A DNA stretch of 64,000 nt from Chthoniobacteraceae bacterium (GCA_028293625.1 JAQGOL010000035.1:186001-250000), one strand, 5' to 3'; positions 26,828 through 38,000 are shown, numbered from the stretch's first letter. Translations and numbers: made by a program. The notes: generated by a model not told the origin, from the letters alone.

Positions 26828-27958
26828 TTAGCGCGACCAGGCGGGCTCGGAGATCTGGCCCAGGCCGCTTACCAGAGTTGTCTTCTGGCCGGTCTGCGCG
26901 TCGAGTAAAATCACCGAGCCGCCGCTTGCGAAAATCAGATGCCGCGAATCGGCGCCCCAGACCGGGTCCTGTCCTTCGCCTACCGTGCGGGTATGACCGC
27001 TTGCAAGTTCCAGAATCGCCACCGCAAACGAGCCGTTTTCCCTTACATTGAAGGCGACTTTTTTCCCGTCAGGCGACCAGTTCGGTTCGGTGTTATAACC
27101 GTGCCCCGTTGAAAGCAACTGACCGCTGCCGCCTGCGGCCGAAATGCGATAAAGCTGTGGAGTGCCGCGCTCATCGCTTGAATAAATGAGTTCTCCGCCA
27201 TCGGGCGACCATGTCGGCGACGATTCCACGCCGGGGGTGCGGGTGAGGCGCCGCGGGCCGCCGCCGCTTGAACTGGTGATGTAAAGCTCCGGGTTGCCAT
27301 CCTTGCTCATGGTGACCGCAAGACGATTGCCGTCGGGCGAATAGACTGCGCCGGAGTTGGTGCCTGGGAATTTGATGATCCGGTTGCGGGCGCCGCTGGC
27401 GAGGTGGATTTCGTAAACATCGGCATATCCGCTCTTGTAACTGGTGTATAAGAGCGACTTGGCATCCGTGCTTAATCTCGGCGCCACGCTGATACTGTTG
27501 TCATGGGTAAGCTGCGTAATGTTTGAGCCATCTGCATCGGCCAGGTAAACCTCCTTCTTGCCGGTCCGCGTCCCCACAAAAGCGATCCGGGTGCTGGCCA
27601 TTCCGTGGTTGCCGGTGAGCGTTTCAACAATTTCATCGGCAAATTGGTGGGCCTGCTGACGTACGGAGCCGCTGAACGTTTTGCTAAGCACGGTTTTGCC
27701 GCCGTGATCCTCCACCTTCCCACTCAAAGAATTGCCGCCCGCACTGCCGCTGATCGTAAAACCGGCTGCGGCTCCCGGAACCAGTTTGAAGTAACCGGAC
27801 ATGGTCAGATCGTTTTGGAGCACTTTGCCGAGTTCGCCTCCCAAGCCGGTTACCGCGATGCTCAGCTTGTCGCTTTTGGAGATGGTGATGGTTGGCGTCT
27901 CTTGCGCAAGCGCGAGCGAAGTCGTTGCGAGGAGGGTCAGCCAAAGGAGCCTTTTCAT
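26828..27958 (-). CDS. tolB: Tol-Pal system periplasmic protein TolB
   Basis: 376 residues from ATG 27958, the start that exposes a signal peptide cleaved near A-L-A-Q at about residue 20. An N-terminal TolB domain (D-L-T-M-S-G-Y-F) is followed from about residue 150 by a six-bladed propeller of repeats with S-P-D-G and W-S-P-D-G-K-K-V-A-F motifs. TolB binds Pal in the periplasm and helps outer membrane constriction at division. It precedes pal by 17 nt. The N-terminal glycine/serine-rich insert (G-S-A-G-G-N-S-L-S-G) is unusual but in frame. Confidence 0.95.
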   Translation of the reverse strand: MKRLLWLTLLATTSLALAQETPTITISKSDKLSIAVTGLGGELGKVLQNDLTMSGYFKLVPGAAAGFTISGSAGGNSLSGKVEDHGGKTVLSKTFSGSVRQQAHQFADEIVETLTGNHGMASTRIAFVGTRTGKKEVYLADADGSNITQLTHDNSISVAPRLSTDAKSLLYTSYKSGYADVYEIHLASGARNRIIKFPGTNSGAVYSPDGNRLAVTMSKDGNPELYITSSSGGGPRRLTRTPGVESSPTWSPDGGELIYSSDERGTPQLYRISAAGGSGQLLSTGHGYNTEPNWSPDGKKVAFNVRENGSFAVAILELASGHTRTVGEGQDPVWGADSRHLIFASGGSVILLDAQTGQKTTLVSGLGQISEPAWSR

Positions 27959-28213
27959 GGAGGCGCGCACCGTAGCGAGCGCCGCCCGCAGTGGCAAGGG
28001 GACAGGGAACTCTTTCCTGCTCGGGCGATCGCTTTGCCTATACCTGCGTCAAGAGCTGGCAAACCGAGCCAATGAAAAGATTGTCTATGAGAAGCGCCTC
28101 ATCCATTTTCCCGCCACACCCAGATTCGCGGCAACAATGCGATGAAAAAGAGCCGCTTCGTGGAATTTCACGGAGGTCTGTTGTCTGAGTTTCCGCGATT
28201 TTCCTCTTCTTAT

Positions 28214-29278
28214 ATGAAAAGTATCATTCTTACCGGCTCAAGCGGCCTGATTGGTTCGGAAGCCGCCCGCCATTGGCATTCACGCGGTTTTAAGGTTATT
28301 GGAATTGATAACGACATGCGGGCTGAGTTTTTCGGACCGGAAGCTTCCACGGCTCCGACGCGAGCCCGACTTGAGCAAGAGTTGTCAAACTATTTGCATC
28401 AATCTATTGACATCCGAGATCGGGTGGCAATCGAGAGTTTATTCCGCGACCATGGCAGCGAGATCGCCGCCGTTATCCATACGGCCGCACAGCCTTCGCA
28501 CGATTGGGCTGCGCGCGCTCCGCACATCGATTTTTCCGTGAACGCTCTCGGCACGCTGAATCTGCTTGAAGCGACCCGTCAATTTGCTCCCGAGGCGGTC
28601 TTCATTTTTACAAGTACCAACAAGGTATATGGGGACAGGCCCAATACGCTTCCCCTGGTGGAAACCGATTCACGATGGGAGATCGCCGCGGGCCACCCGT
28701 TTGAAGCCGGAATTGACGAGACCATGTCGGTCGATCAGACCACTCATTCGCTTTTTGGGGCGAGCAAACTCTCCGCTGATCTTCTGGTTCAGGAGTATGG
28801 GCGTTATTTCAATATGAAAACGGTCTGCTTCCGTGGCGGCTGTCTTACCGGTCCCTCGCATGCAGGCACTGAGCTTCACGGTTTTCTCGCTTACCTGATG
28901 AAATGTGTCGCGCTGGAAAAACCTTACCGGGTCTTTGGTTACGGCGGCAAACAGGTGCGCGACAACATTCACAGCCGCGACCTGATCGCCGCATTCTGGG
29001 AGTTTTTTCAGGCGCCCCGCTCGGGAGCTGTTTATAATATTGGCGGGAGTCGGCATTCTAATTGTTCAATGCTTGAAGCCATCGCTTTAAGTGAACAAAT
29101 AGCTGATCGAAAACTTGATTGGTCGTATATAGAGCAGAATAGAACCGGAGACCATATTTGGTGGATTAGCGACGTATCCGCTTTTAAACGTGATTACCCG
29201 AATTGGCGGCTTGAGTATGGAATCCGGGAAATTCTTACTGAGATCCACCAGGCGGTTGTTTCGGCGCCAACGCATTAG
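28214..29278 (+). CDS. NAD-dependent epimerase, CDP-paratose/tyvelose 2-epimerase-like
   Basis: A 354-residue extended short-chain dehydrogenase: G-S-S-G-L-I-G at residues 8-14, D-N-D acidic end of strand 2, T-S-T-N-K-V-Y-G, and the family-typical [20 protein letters not shown]. The catalytic Y-x-x-x-K site reads F-G-A-S-K, so phenylalanine stands where tyrosine is expected. ATG 28214 is used because the Rossmann motif begins seven residues later. It lies away from the main glycan locus, divergent from tolB and 41 nt before rhaB. Precise substrate unknown. Confidence 0.8.
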   Translation: MKSIILTGSSGLIGSEAARHWHSRGFKVIGIDNDMRAEFFGPEASTAPTRARLEQELSNYLHQSIDIRDRVAIESLFRDHGSEIAAVIHTAAQPSHDWAARAPHIDFSVNALGTLNLLEATRQFAPEAVFIFTSTNKVYGDRPNTLPLVETDSRWEIAAGHPFEAGIDETMSVDQTTHSLFGASKLSADLLVQEYGRYFNMKTVCFRGGCLTGPSHAGTELHGFLAYLMKCVALEKPYRVFGYGGKQVRDNIHSRDLIAAFWEFFQAPRSGAVYNIGGSRHSNCSMLEAIALSEQIADRKLDWSYIEQNRTGDHIWWISDVSAFKRDYPNWRLEYGIREILTEIHQAVVSAPTH

Positions 29279-29319
29279 CCGAGCCGCTCGATGGCCATCA
29301 AAAACCGCCCCTGACTCGG

Positions 29320-30792
29320 ATGCCTGTTTATATCGCCATTGATCTCGGGGCGGAAAGCGGCCGTGTGATGCTCGCCACGCTGGAGCATGGCCGGCTTGAG
29401 TTGGATGAGATTCATCGGTTTACAAATGGCCCGCTCCGGTTGCGGGGAACGCTGCGTTGGGATGTGGCACGGCTTTGGGAGGAGATCAAAGTGGGGCTGC
29501 GAAAAGTGGCGCTTCGCAACCTGCCGATAGCCAGTCTGAGTGTGGATTCATGGGCGCTCGACTACGTCCTTTTACGCCGGCACGAACCGCTCCTGCGGCT
29601 GCCTTATAATTACCGCGACGCCCGGACCGATCAGACCTATGGCGAGGCGCGGCAACGGGCGACCAACGAGCGTATTTTTAATCAAACCGGCGTGCAATTC
29701 ATGCCGATTAACACGCTTTATCATCTGCTGGCTGATTTGAAAACCGATCCGGGCTTGCTGGAAAGCGCGGATCATTTTCTGCTGATTGGCGACTGGTTTC
29801 ATTTTCTTTTCAGCGGCCGGATTGCCCAGGAACAAAGCAACGCGAGCACCACGCAGCTCTTTAATCCGCTCTCCCGGGAATGGTCGGAGGAATTAATCGG
29901 CTTTTTCGGTTTGCCCCGGCACATTTTTCCTCCCGTGGTGCCGTCCTGCAGCCGGCTGGGTCCGCTGTTGGACGAAGTCGCGGAAGAGACAGGGCTGGGA
30001 ACCGGCGTGGAAGTGGTGGCGGGTTGCACTCATGATACCGGTGCCGCAGTCGCGGCCGTTCCCGCCGAAGAGGGTGCCAGATGGGCTTATCTGAGTTCGG
30101 GCACCTGGTCGCTCATTGGGGTGGAATTGGCCGAACCGCTTATCAATCAAGCGGCCTGCCACGCTAATTTTACCAACGAAATCGGTTGCGGTGGTTCAAT
30201 TCGGTTTTTGAAAAATATCGCGGGCCTCTGGATTTTGCAGGAATGCCGCCGCGCCTGGAGCAACCAGGGCAACGAGATCAGCTATGAAATGCTTACGCAG
30301 ATGGCTGCCGCGGCCGTTCCTTTGCGTTCTCTCGTTAATCCGAATGATCCCAGGTTTTTACGCCCGGGCGGCATGGTGGAAAAGGTGCAGGCCTTTTGCC
30401 GGGAAAGCGCGCAGCCGATTCCTGAAACGCCGGGTGAAATTGCCCGCTGCGTCTTTGAAAGCCTGGCGCTGCTTTATGGGCAGGTGTTGGAAACCATTGA
30501 GCGGCTTACAAGCGCCCCGATTGAGGTGCTGCATATCGTGGGTGGCGGCAGCAAAAACGCGTTGCTTAATCAGTTCGCCGCAAATGCCACCGGGCGCCAG
30601 GTGCTGGCAGGACCGGTCGAGGCGACAGCCATCGGCAACGCGCTTCTGCAAGCGATCACGCTCGGACATCTCGAATCGCTGACTGCCTTGCGCAAAGTGG
30701 TGCGTGATTCGTTTTCGATCAGTGCTTTTACTCCCGCCGACTCCGCACATTGGCAGGCGGCGCGCCAGCGGTTTGAGCTGCTTTCAACGTAA
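29320..30792 (+). CDS. rhaB: L-rhamnulokinase
   Basis: FGGY-family sugar kinase of 490 residues, the normal RhaB length. Seen: A-I-D-L-G-A-E-S-G-R-V at the start (phosphate loop), S-V-D-S-W-A-L-D-Y and Y-N-Y-R-D-A-R-T near residue 70-100, C-T-H-D-T-G-A-A-V-A-A-V around 238, and S-S-G-T-W-S-L-I-G-V-E, then G-G-G-S-K-N in the C-terminal half. RhaB phosphorylates L-rhamnulose; the matching aldolase fusion is at 41277. No rhamnose isomerase gene is in the window. Confidence 0.95.
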   Translation: MPVYIAIDLGAESGRVMLATLEHGRLELDEIHRFTNGPLRLRGTLRWDVARLWEEIKVGLRKVALRNLPIASLSVDSWALDYVLLRRHEPLLRLPYNYRDARTDQTYGEARQRATNERIFNQTGVQFMPINTLYHLLADLKTDPGLLESADHFLLIGDWFHFLFSGRIAQEQSNASTTQLFNPLSREWSEELIGFFGLPRHIFPPVVPSCSRLGPLLDEVAEETGLGTGVEVVAGCTHDTGAAVAAVPAEEGARWAYLSSGTWSLIGVELAEPLINQAACHANFTNEIGCGGSIRFLKNIAGLWILQECRRAWSNQGNEISYEMLTQMAAAAVPLRSLVNPNDPRFLRPGGMVEKVQAFCRESAQPIPETPGEIARCVFESLALLYGQVLETIERLTSAPIEVLHIVGGGSKNALLNQFAANATGRQVLAGPVEATAIGNALLQAITLGHLESLTALRKVVRDSFSISAFTPADSAHWQAARQRFELLST

Positions 30793-30845
30793 AATTTGAG
30801 ACACCTCAACCCTCGGCTTTTCCAATCAAGGCAAGAAACCCTTAA

Positions 30846-31583
30846 ATGTCTACCACCCGCTCCTCGCCATTCCCAGTCACGCAATGGACAGCGATTGTGG
30901 CGGTCTGCCGTTCCGGCACTCCTGAGGAGCGGCAGCGAGCGCTGGAGAAACTTTGCACCGACTACTGGTATCCGCTTTATGCGTTCGCGCGCCGCCAGGG
31001 CCGGAGCCGGGAGGATGCGGAGGACCTGACCCAGGGCCTTTTTCGCTATCTGCTGGAGCGCGACATGTTTTCGTCAGCGGACCCGGAGTTGGGAAAACTC
31101 CGCACTTTTTTGCTGACCATTTTCCAGCGCTATATCAGCGATGTGAGGGGGCGCGAGCGGGCGTTGAAGCGCGGCGGGGGGGAGGATGTTTTTTCGTTGG
31201 ATGCTGAAGAAGCTGAGCAGCGTTATGGGAATGAGCCGGCAGATATGGAAACGCCGGAGGCACTTTTTGATCGAAGCTGGGCGCTCTCTGTGCTCCAGGG
31301 GGCGCTGCACGAACTCGGCCAGGGCGAAGATAAATCAGGCAAAGGCCGGCAGTTCGAGATGCTTGAGTGTTTTCTGAGCCCGCAGGCGGTTGCCGAAGGC
31401 AACTACGAGTCGGCGGCCCGGGAATTAGGAATGAATGCCGAGGCTGTGCGCAAGGCCGTGAGCCGGCTGCGCGGGAAGTTTCGGGATTGCCTCCGCCAGC
31501 AAATCGCCGCCACTTTGTCGGAGCCAAGCGATGCGCAGATTGACGAGGAACTGGTTGCGCTCAAGGCGGCACTGCGGGGTTAA
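30846..31583 (+). CDS. ECF-like RNA polymerase sigma factor (Ser/Thr-kinase-associated type)
   Basis: A 245-residue sigma-70 family protein: region 2 near residues 35-65 (Y-W-Y-P-L-Y-A-F-A-R-R, D-A-E-D-L-T-Q-G-L-F) and region 4 near 180-215 (Y-E-S-A-A-R-E-L-G-M, V-R-K-A-V-S-R-L-R). This form is typical of sigma factors that stand next to protein kinases in Verrucomicrobia and Planctomycetes. The kinase expected next to it lies 3.5 kb downstream, after three metabolic genes. No anti-sigma factor is visible. Confidence 0.88.
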   Translation: MSTTRSSPFPVTQWTAIVAVCRSGTPEERQRALEKLCTDYWYPLYAFARRQGRSREDAEDLTQGLFRYLLERDMFSSADPELGKLRTFLLTIFQRYISDVRGRERALKRGGGEDVFSLDAEEAEQRYGNEPADMETPEALFDRSWALSVLQGALHELGQGEDKSGKGRQFEMLECFLSPQAVAEGNYESAARELGMNAEAVRKAVSRLRGKFRDCLRQQIAATLSEPSDAQIDEELVALKAALRG

Positions 31584-31794
31584 CACTCTCCGGTTGCGCC
31601 GGTCTATTTAACTGGTTTGTGCAGCCAGTCACAGAAGCCGCCACGCGCTTCTTGAGGAGTAGCGCCAAGGCACCGGCAATTGGTCCGCGAGAAGCGGCCC
31701 GCACGCAAAAAAACGCAGGAATCTTGTCACGAGCGGCTCGATCTTTCCAAGAAGTGAATGAAACCGGAATCCCCGGTTCAACGCCACCAACATC

Positions 31795-32472
31795 ATGAAT
31801 CCTTACCACAAACTATACACTCCGGAAGACAGCGCGGTTGTCTTTATCGATCACCAGCCGCAAATGACATTCGGCGTCGCCAGCATCGACCGCGCCTCGT
31901 TAATCAACAACGTCACCCTTCTGGCCAAAGCCGCCAAGGAATTTAATGTTCCTGCCGTCCTCACCGCGGTGGAGACGGAGTCTTTCAGCGGATACATCTG
32001 GCCGCAATTGCTCGATGTGTTCCCTGGTCAGCCGGTGATTGAACGCACCTCGATGAATTCGTGGGATGACGAAGCATTCCGCAACGCTATCAAGGCAACC
32101 GGACGCAAGAACATCCTCCTGACGGGCCTTTGGACGGAGGTCTGCGTGACGTGGCCGACAATCGAAATGCTTGGAGAAGGGTATAACATTTATATCGTCG
32201 AGGACTGTTGTGGCGCCACTTCGCAGGCAGCCCAGGAAGCGGCTCTTTCGCGCATGGTTCAAGCCGGGGCCGTCCGGCTCACGACCATTCCCGCGCTGCT
32301 TGAATGGCAGCGGGATTGGGCAAAGAAAGAGCATTACAATACCCTCATGGGCTTGGTGAAAGCACAGGGCGGCGCCTACGGCGTGGGAGTGGAATACGCC
32401 TACACCATGGTTCACAAGGCGCCCCAATCCGCGCTCAAACCGCAGATCGTCCCGCAAAAAGCCGGTCACTGA
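31795..32472 (+). CDS. Isochorismatase-like cysteine hydrolase (YcaC-type)
   Basis: 225 residues with the isochorismatase-fold layout: nucleophile-side Asp in V-F-I-D-H-Q-P near residue 16-22 and the catalytic Cys in L-W-T-E-V-C-V-T-W around residue 115. YcaC-like members hydrolyse amides of uncertain identity. It is the first of three closely spaced genes (hydrolase, monooxygenase, amidohydrolase; gaps of 106 and 58 nt), which together look like a degradative cassette. The 211 nt before it hold no gene. Confidence 0.88.
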   Translation: MNPYHKLYTPEDSAVVFIDHQPQMTFGVASIDRASLINNVTLLAKAAKEFNVPAVLTAVETESFSGYIWPQLLDVFPGQPVIERTSMNSWDDEAFRNAIKATGRKNILLTGLWTEVCVTWPTIEMLGEGYNIYIVEDCCGATSQAAQEAALSRMVQAGAVRLTTIPALLEWQRDWAKKEHYNTLMGLVKAQGGAYGVGVEYAYTMVHKAPQSALKPQIVPQKAGH

Positions 32473-32578
32473 TTCCCCGTCGTGTTCTCCGTGGCTCGCA
32501 GCGCGGGCCGCGGGAGCACTGCCGGCAAACCAAGAGGAGCGTCCCGTTCCTCCCGCAAGAACCCAAACACCACTGCCC

Positions 32579-33139
32579 ATGTCCCCACTGCCTGAGGATA
32601 CCACTGTGACCGTCGTCGTGCGCCGCACTACCAAGCCGGGATGCGAGTCCGATTTTGAGAACGCCATGCGCGAGTTCATTGCGTTTGCGCTGGCGTTTCC
32701 AGGCAACTGCGGCATCCACGTGCTGCGCTCGGTGCAGGCGAACCCTCGCGAATATACCGTGATCGATCGGTTTGCGGATCCCGCCGCACGCAAGGCTTTC
32801 GTCGCCGCCGAGTCTTACAAGGAATGGATGATCCGGCTGCGCGCCCTAACCGAGGAGGAACCGCACATTGAGGAAATGGGCGGCACCTCGGGCTGGTTTT
32901 CCTTGCCGGATAAACCACACGCAAAGCCGCCACCGAGGCCGAAGATGGCGCTCGTGACGTTCCTGGGTGTCTACCCGCTGACCTCGGTTTTTCCGCGGCT
33001 CTTCAAGCAGTTGCTGCCTGGATGGCACCCGCTTTTGGTCAATGTGATCGTTACGAGCCTGATCGTCGCCTGCCTGACGTGGCTCGTGATGCCAATCCTC
33101 ATCCGGGTCTTCCGCAAGTGGCTTTTTCCTACGGCCTAA
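32579..33139 (+). CDS. Antibiotic-biosynthesis-monooxygenase (ABM) domain protein with C-terminal membrane segments
   Basis: A 186-residue protein with an ABM dimeric alpha-beta-barrel domain at residues about 8-100 (F-E-N-A-M-R-E-F, R-E-Y-T-V-I-D-R-F-A-D, A-F-V-A-A-E-S-Y), followed by a proline-rich linker and two hydrophobic segments near 122-140 and 152-175. ABM proteins include cofactor-free monooxygenases and heme oxygenase-like enzymes; substrates vary. The membrane-anchored form with this tail is the kind annotated near amidohydrolases, but that link is from memory and not proven here. Confidence 0.8.
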   Translation: MSPLPEDTTVTVVVRRTTKPGCESDFENAMREFIAFALAFPGNCGIHVLRSVQANPREYTVIDRFADPAARKAFVAAESYKEWMIRLRALTEEEPHIEEMGGTSGWFSLPDKPHAKPPPRPKMALVTFLGVYPLTSVFPRLFKQLLPGWHPLLVNVIVTSLIVACLTWLVMPILIRVFRKWLFPTA

Positions 33140-33197
33140 ATCCTTCTCACCTCCACCGCTTCCTCAAATCTTTCATTCCAAAATCCGGTAATCCGCC

Positions 33198-35018
33198 ATG
33201 CAAACGCCCGACCTCATCCTCCGTAACGGAAAGATCACTACGCTCGATCCCACGTGCCCGCAGGCCAGCCACATCGCCATCAAGGATGGGCTCATTCTCG
33301 CCGTTAATGAAACCGGCGATTTTCCCGTGGGGCCAGAAACGAAGGTGATCGATCTTGAGAACCGGCGCGTCATTCCGGGCCTCAATGATTCCCATATCCA
33401 CCTCATCCGTGGCGGCTTGAACTACAATCTGGAATTGCGCTGGGATGGCGTGCCGTCGCTTGCCGATGCGCTTCGGATGCTCAGGTTGCAAGCCGAGCGG
33501 ACTCCCTCGCCGCAGTGGGTGCGGGTGGTTGGGAGCTGGAGCGAGTTCCAGTTTGCCGAACGCCGGATGCCGACGCTTGAGGAAATCAATGAGGCCGCGC
33601 CAGAGACGCCGGTTTTCATCCTGCACCTTTATTGCCGCGCACTCCTTAACCGCGCCGCGTTGCGAGCATGCGGTTACACCCGCGACTCGCCCAACCCGCC
33701 CGGCGGTGAAATCCAGCGTGATAAACAAGGCAACCCCACCGGGCTGCTGATTGCCCGGCCCAATGCGATGATTCTTTACGCGACACTGGCCAAAGGACCG
33801 AAGCTCCCGCCGGAGTATCAGTACAACTCTTCGCGTCAATTCATGCGCGAGCTCAACCGGCTGGGAATTACGAGTTGCATTGATGCCGGGGGTGGCTTCC
33901 AGAACTACCCTGAGGACTATGAGATCGTCCGCCAGCTCCATGATCGCGGCGAACTCACGGTGCGCATCGCTTACAATCTCTTCACGCAAAAGCCGCAAGC
34001 CGAGAAAGAGGATTTTGCGCGCTGGATGCGCATGACCAAGCCCGGGGAAGGGGATCCGTTTTTCCGAATGAACGGCGCCGGCGAGATGCTGGTCTTTTCG
34101 GCGGCGGACTTTGAGGACTTCCTGGAACCGCGGCCCGATCTGCCGCCGAACATGGAAAACGAGCTGGAAGAAGTGGTCACGATGCTCGCCTCAAATCGCT
34201 GGCCGTTCCGGCTGCATGCCACCTACGATGAGTCGATCACGCGTTTTCTCGATGTCTTCGAACGGGTTAACCGCGCGGCGCCATTGCACGATCTGCATTG
34301 GTTTCTTGACCACTGCGAAACGATCTCGGATCGCAATATCGAGCGGCTTCACGCGCTCGGTGGCGGCATTGCGATTCAGCATCGCATGGCTTTTCAGGGC
34401 GAATACTTCGTGGATCGCTACGGGGCAAAAGCCGCCGAGCGCACTCCGCCGATTCGGCGCATGCTGGAAATGGGCGTGCCGGTCGGCGCAGGCACCGACG
34501 CAACGCGAGTGGCCAACTACAATCCTTTTAATTCGCTCTACTGGCTCGTAAGCGGACGCACGCTCGGCGGGCTCTCGCTTTATCCGGAGGAAAACCGTCT
34601 CAGCCGGGAACAAGCGCTGCGTCTCTATACGAGCGGCAGCGCGTGGTTTTCCGGCGAGCAGGAGCAAAAAGGAACATTGTCCGTGGGGCAGTACGCAGAC
34701 CTGGTGGTGCTCACGGAAGATTACTTTCAGGTTCCCGAAGATCGAATCCGCGACCTGGAATCGGTGCTTACAATCGTCAACGGCAAACCCGTTTATGCGA
34801 CGGGCCACTTTACGGATCTGGCGCCGCCACCATTGCCGGTGATGCCGGACTGGGCGCCGGTCGCAAAATTTGGCGGCTACGGCGCTCCTTATTACCAGCG
34901 TCTCGCCAAGCCGCACGGCCACGTGCATACGGCCACTTGCGGCGTTCTTCATAGGCCCCACACCACGGGTGGCCTCTCCCAACTTTGGGGATCGGGCTGC
35001 GACTGCTTTGCCTTCTAG
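33198..35018 (+). CDS. Amidohydrolase family protein (YtcJ-like)
   Basis: 606 residues. A metal-dependent hydrolase: N-terminal beta-sandwich (L-I-L-R-N-G-K-I-T-T-L-D), metal-binding H-x-H in N-D-S-H-I-H-L-I near residue 66-72, further histidines in R-L-H-A-T-Y and L-D-H-C-E-T, and catalytic Asp in G-T-D-A-T-R around 436. The closing A-D-L-V-V-L strand returns to the sandwich at about residue 500. The last 50 residues form a His/Cys-rich tail ending G-C-D-C-F-A-F. Probable removal of an amide or cyclic-ureide bond from a small molecule; substrate not known. Confidence 0.88.
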   Translation: MQTPDLILRNGKITTLDPTCPQASHIAIKDGLILAVNETGDFPVGPETKVIDLENRRVIPGLNDSHIHLIRGGLNYNLELRWDGVPSLADALRMLRLQAERTPSPQWVRVVGSWSEFQFAERRMPTLEEINEAAPETPVFILHLYCRALLNRAALRACGYTRDSPNPPGGEIQRDKQGNPTGLLIARPNAMILYATLAKGPKLPPEYQYNSSRQFMRELNRLGITSCIDAGGGFQNYPEDYEIVRQLHDRGELTVRIAYNLFTQKPQAEKEDFARWMRMTKPGEGDPFFRMNGAGEMLVFSAADFEDFLEPRPDLPPNMENELEEVVTMLASNRWPFRLHATYDESITRFLDVFERVNRAAPLHDLHWFLDHCETISDRNIERLHALGGGIAIQHRMAFQGEYFVDRYGAKAAERTPPIRRMLEMGVPVGAGTDATRVANYNPFNSLYWLVSGRTLGGLSLYPEENRLSREQALRLYTSGSAWFSGEQEQKGTLSVGQYADLVVLTEDYFQVPEDRIRDLESVLTIVNGKPVYATGHFTDLAPPPLPVMPDWAPVAKFGGYGAPYYQRLAKPHGHVHTATCGVLHRPHTTGGLSQLWGSGCDCFAF

Positions 35019-35089
35019 TGTTCCCATGTTTCTTCAGGCACGCCCGAATCCGCTTCCCTCCGGGAGTGGATCTGATTCGATAGGCCGCC

Positions 35090-38000
35090 ATGTCCGGTGA
35101 AGGCTCCAGCAACGGCTCTGCAAAACGCCTGCCCCGGGGCGTGGCGGGAGGGTTGTTGGACCTTGGTTTCCACACCAGCGCTCAGGATCGCGCGGACAGT
35201 CCGGGCGATCTGATCGCCCGATACCGGCTCGTCGCGCTGCTTGGCGAAGGCGGGTTTGGCGTGGTCTGGAGCGCGAGTCAGGTCGATCCGATCCAACGCG
35301 AGATCGCGCTGAAGCTTATTAAGCGCGGCATGGATAGTTGCGAAATCATCGCCCGTTTCCAAGCCGAGAGCCAGGCCTTGGCGAGAATGGATCACCCGAA
35401 CATTGCCGCGGTCCTGGATGCGGGAACCGCCGCGGACGGGCGCCCCTTTTTCGCGATGGAGTTGGTTAAAGGATGCCCGCTTAACACGTACTGCGATTCC
35501 CGCAATCTGACTGTTCGCGAACGGCTCGAACTTTTCATCCCAGTCTGCCAAGCCGTTCAGCACGCCCATCAAAAGGCGATTCTCCATCGCGATCTGAAGC
35601 CTTCGAACATTCTGATCATGGAGGTGGATGGGAAGCCTGTGCCGAAGGTGATCGATTTCGGCATCGCCAAAGCACTTGGCACTCCCCAGGAAGCCGCGCT
35701 CCAGGGCAGCCTGCTCCAGACACGCGCCGGCTCGATAGTTGGCACCCTCCATTACATGAGCCCGGAACAGGCGGGAAGCGTGCCGGACGTCGATACCCGC
35801 AGCGATATCTACTCCCTTGGCGTGATCCTTCATGAATTGCTCACGGGTCAAACGCCACTTGGCGGTTTTTCCAATCTTCCCCACGAGGAAATGCTGCGCT
35901 GTATTCGTGAGGAAGAATCCGCCAAACCGAGTACCCGTATTTCGAGCGCGCACGCCGATCTTCGCAGGAGCGATCCGACGCGCCTCCGCCGTCTGCTCCG
36001 GGGCGATCTCGACTGGATCATTCTAAAGGCGCTCGAAAAAGATCGCCGCCGCCGGTACGAAACCGCCACCGCCCTGGGAACAGACCTTAGACGGTTTCTA
36101 AATGAAGAACCGGTTAGCGCGGGTGCGCCGGCATGGGGTTATCAGTTTTCGAAGTTTGCTTCGCGAAACCGGCTCGCTTTAACCGCCGCGGGCATTGTTT
36201 TTCTAACACTGCTCGCTGCCACGGCAGTCAGCCTCTCGCAAGCGGCGGAAGCCAGAAAAGCGGGCGCCTCCGCCGAAGTGCACCGCATTGAAGCCGAAGA
36301 GAATTCCCGAAGAGCGCGCGACGCGGTGGAAGTATTCCTGAGCCACGTAACGGAGAATACAGGATTAAAAAGCGAGGTTTTTCAAAAACTGCGCAAGGAG
36401 TTGCTGGAAAGCGCGCTTCCTTTTTACGAGCAAATGGGGAAAACCAAAGGAAGGGACCCGGCTTTCCGGGCTGACCAGGCTTGGGCTTTCGGCAGGTTGG
36501 GGGCGATCTATCGTGAAACCGGCGAGCGCGAAAAAGGAATTACTCCGATCCGCCAGGCCGTCGATTTGATGGAACAGCTTGTAAAGGAAGTTCCGGAGAA
36601 CCAAATCTATCGGCGCAGTCTGGTAATGCACCTCAACAACCTTTGCGTCTTGCTTCGGGAGTCGGGAAAACATGCGGAGTCGGTGGAAATCCAGAAACGC
36701 TCGCTGGTTGTTGCTGAGAACCTGGCGCGGGATTTTCCAGACAATGACGACTATCGGAAAGATCTGACCATTTTATTGGTGAATTTCGGTCAGGCTTTGG
36801 CTGAGGCCGGGAAGGTAGGCGACGCCGAGGTATCCTTAAAAAGGGCTCTCGAGCTGCGTCAGGCACTGGCTGACAAAAAACCTGCATCAACTAACCGTCT
36901 AAATGACGTAGCTTCAGCCCACGCGGACCTTGCTGGAATTCTTTATTCAGCGAACAATCCGGTTGAAGCGGAACCGCATTTCAGGCAGGCCCTGCTGATT
37001 CAGGAAAAACTTGCGGCCGACCCGGCCTCCCGGGCGGAAGCCCGCCAGAATCTCGCTAACTCTTACTATAATTTCAGCCACTTTCTCAGTCGCTTTAAGA
37101 ATCCGGAGAAGGCCATTTTATACGGCCGCCGCTCAGTAGAACTTAATCGCAAGCTGGCCGGGGAAACGCCATCGGATGTCGGCGGCCGGCACGCGCTTGG
37201 CATCAGCTATTATGGGATTGGGGATACGCTGGTTTCGCTAGGCAAAACAGGCGAGGCAGAAGATGCATTCAAAGAAGCCCTCGAGGTCCTTCGAGCTCTG
37301 GCAGCTGAATTTCCCGACAACTTTGATAATCTCTATTTTGCGGGAAGATCGGCCGATCGGCTTGGCGCGCTTAAACGCGATGCGGGCGACTATCAGGCCG
37401 CCCTCGGGTTCTATGAGGATAATTTGTATCTTCAGCGGAAGGCGTTGAAGGGAAGGCCTGAAAACAAAAACTATCGGATCGCCCTCGGCGACGCCCTGAT
37501 GGATATTGGTGAAGCGTGTTTCAAGCTCGGGGATGCAAAGGGGATGATCGCGGCCGCATTGGAACTTCCAAGCTATTTCCCCAACCAATGGGCCGAGCAC
37601 GAAAAAGCCGCGCAGCTCATCGAACGCGCAATCCCGATTTTGGAAAAGGACGCCAATCCCGAAACGCGCGCGGCAGCAATTGAGAGCGCCTCGTTACAAG
37701 CCATTGATTTTCTGAAGAGCTCAATCGCGCTCGGCAACCTGACAGATTACGATACACTCTTTGACCGGTTTCCCTCCTTGCGCGCAAATACCGGCTTTAC
37801 TTCGATGGAAAGCTTGTTGCCTGACGCGGAGGATCGAAGCCCATCGAGTTTTACCTTCGATTACCAGGACGACGATCCGGGAAAACGGCAATGGAAGCGC
37901 GATGGCGATTCCTGGTCGGAGGTTAAGCCGTCCGGCAAAACAAGCTATTTCAAAATCACACGGCGTGTTCGAGCCCTCGGCATCTCGGGAACTGAGATTG

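Noticed and set aside
31584-31794. Possible insertion scar upstream of the hydrolase cassette
   Set aside because: I looked for terminal inverted repeats or target-site duplications flanking 31795-35018 and found none by eye.
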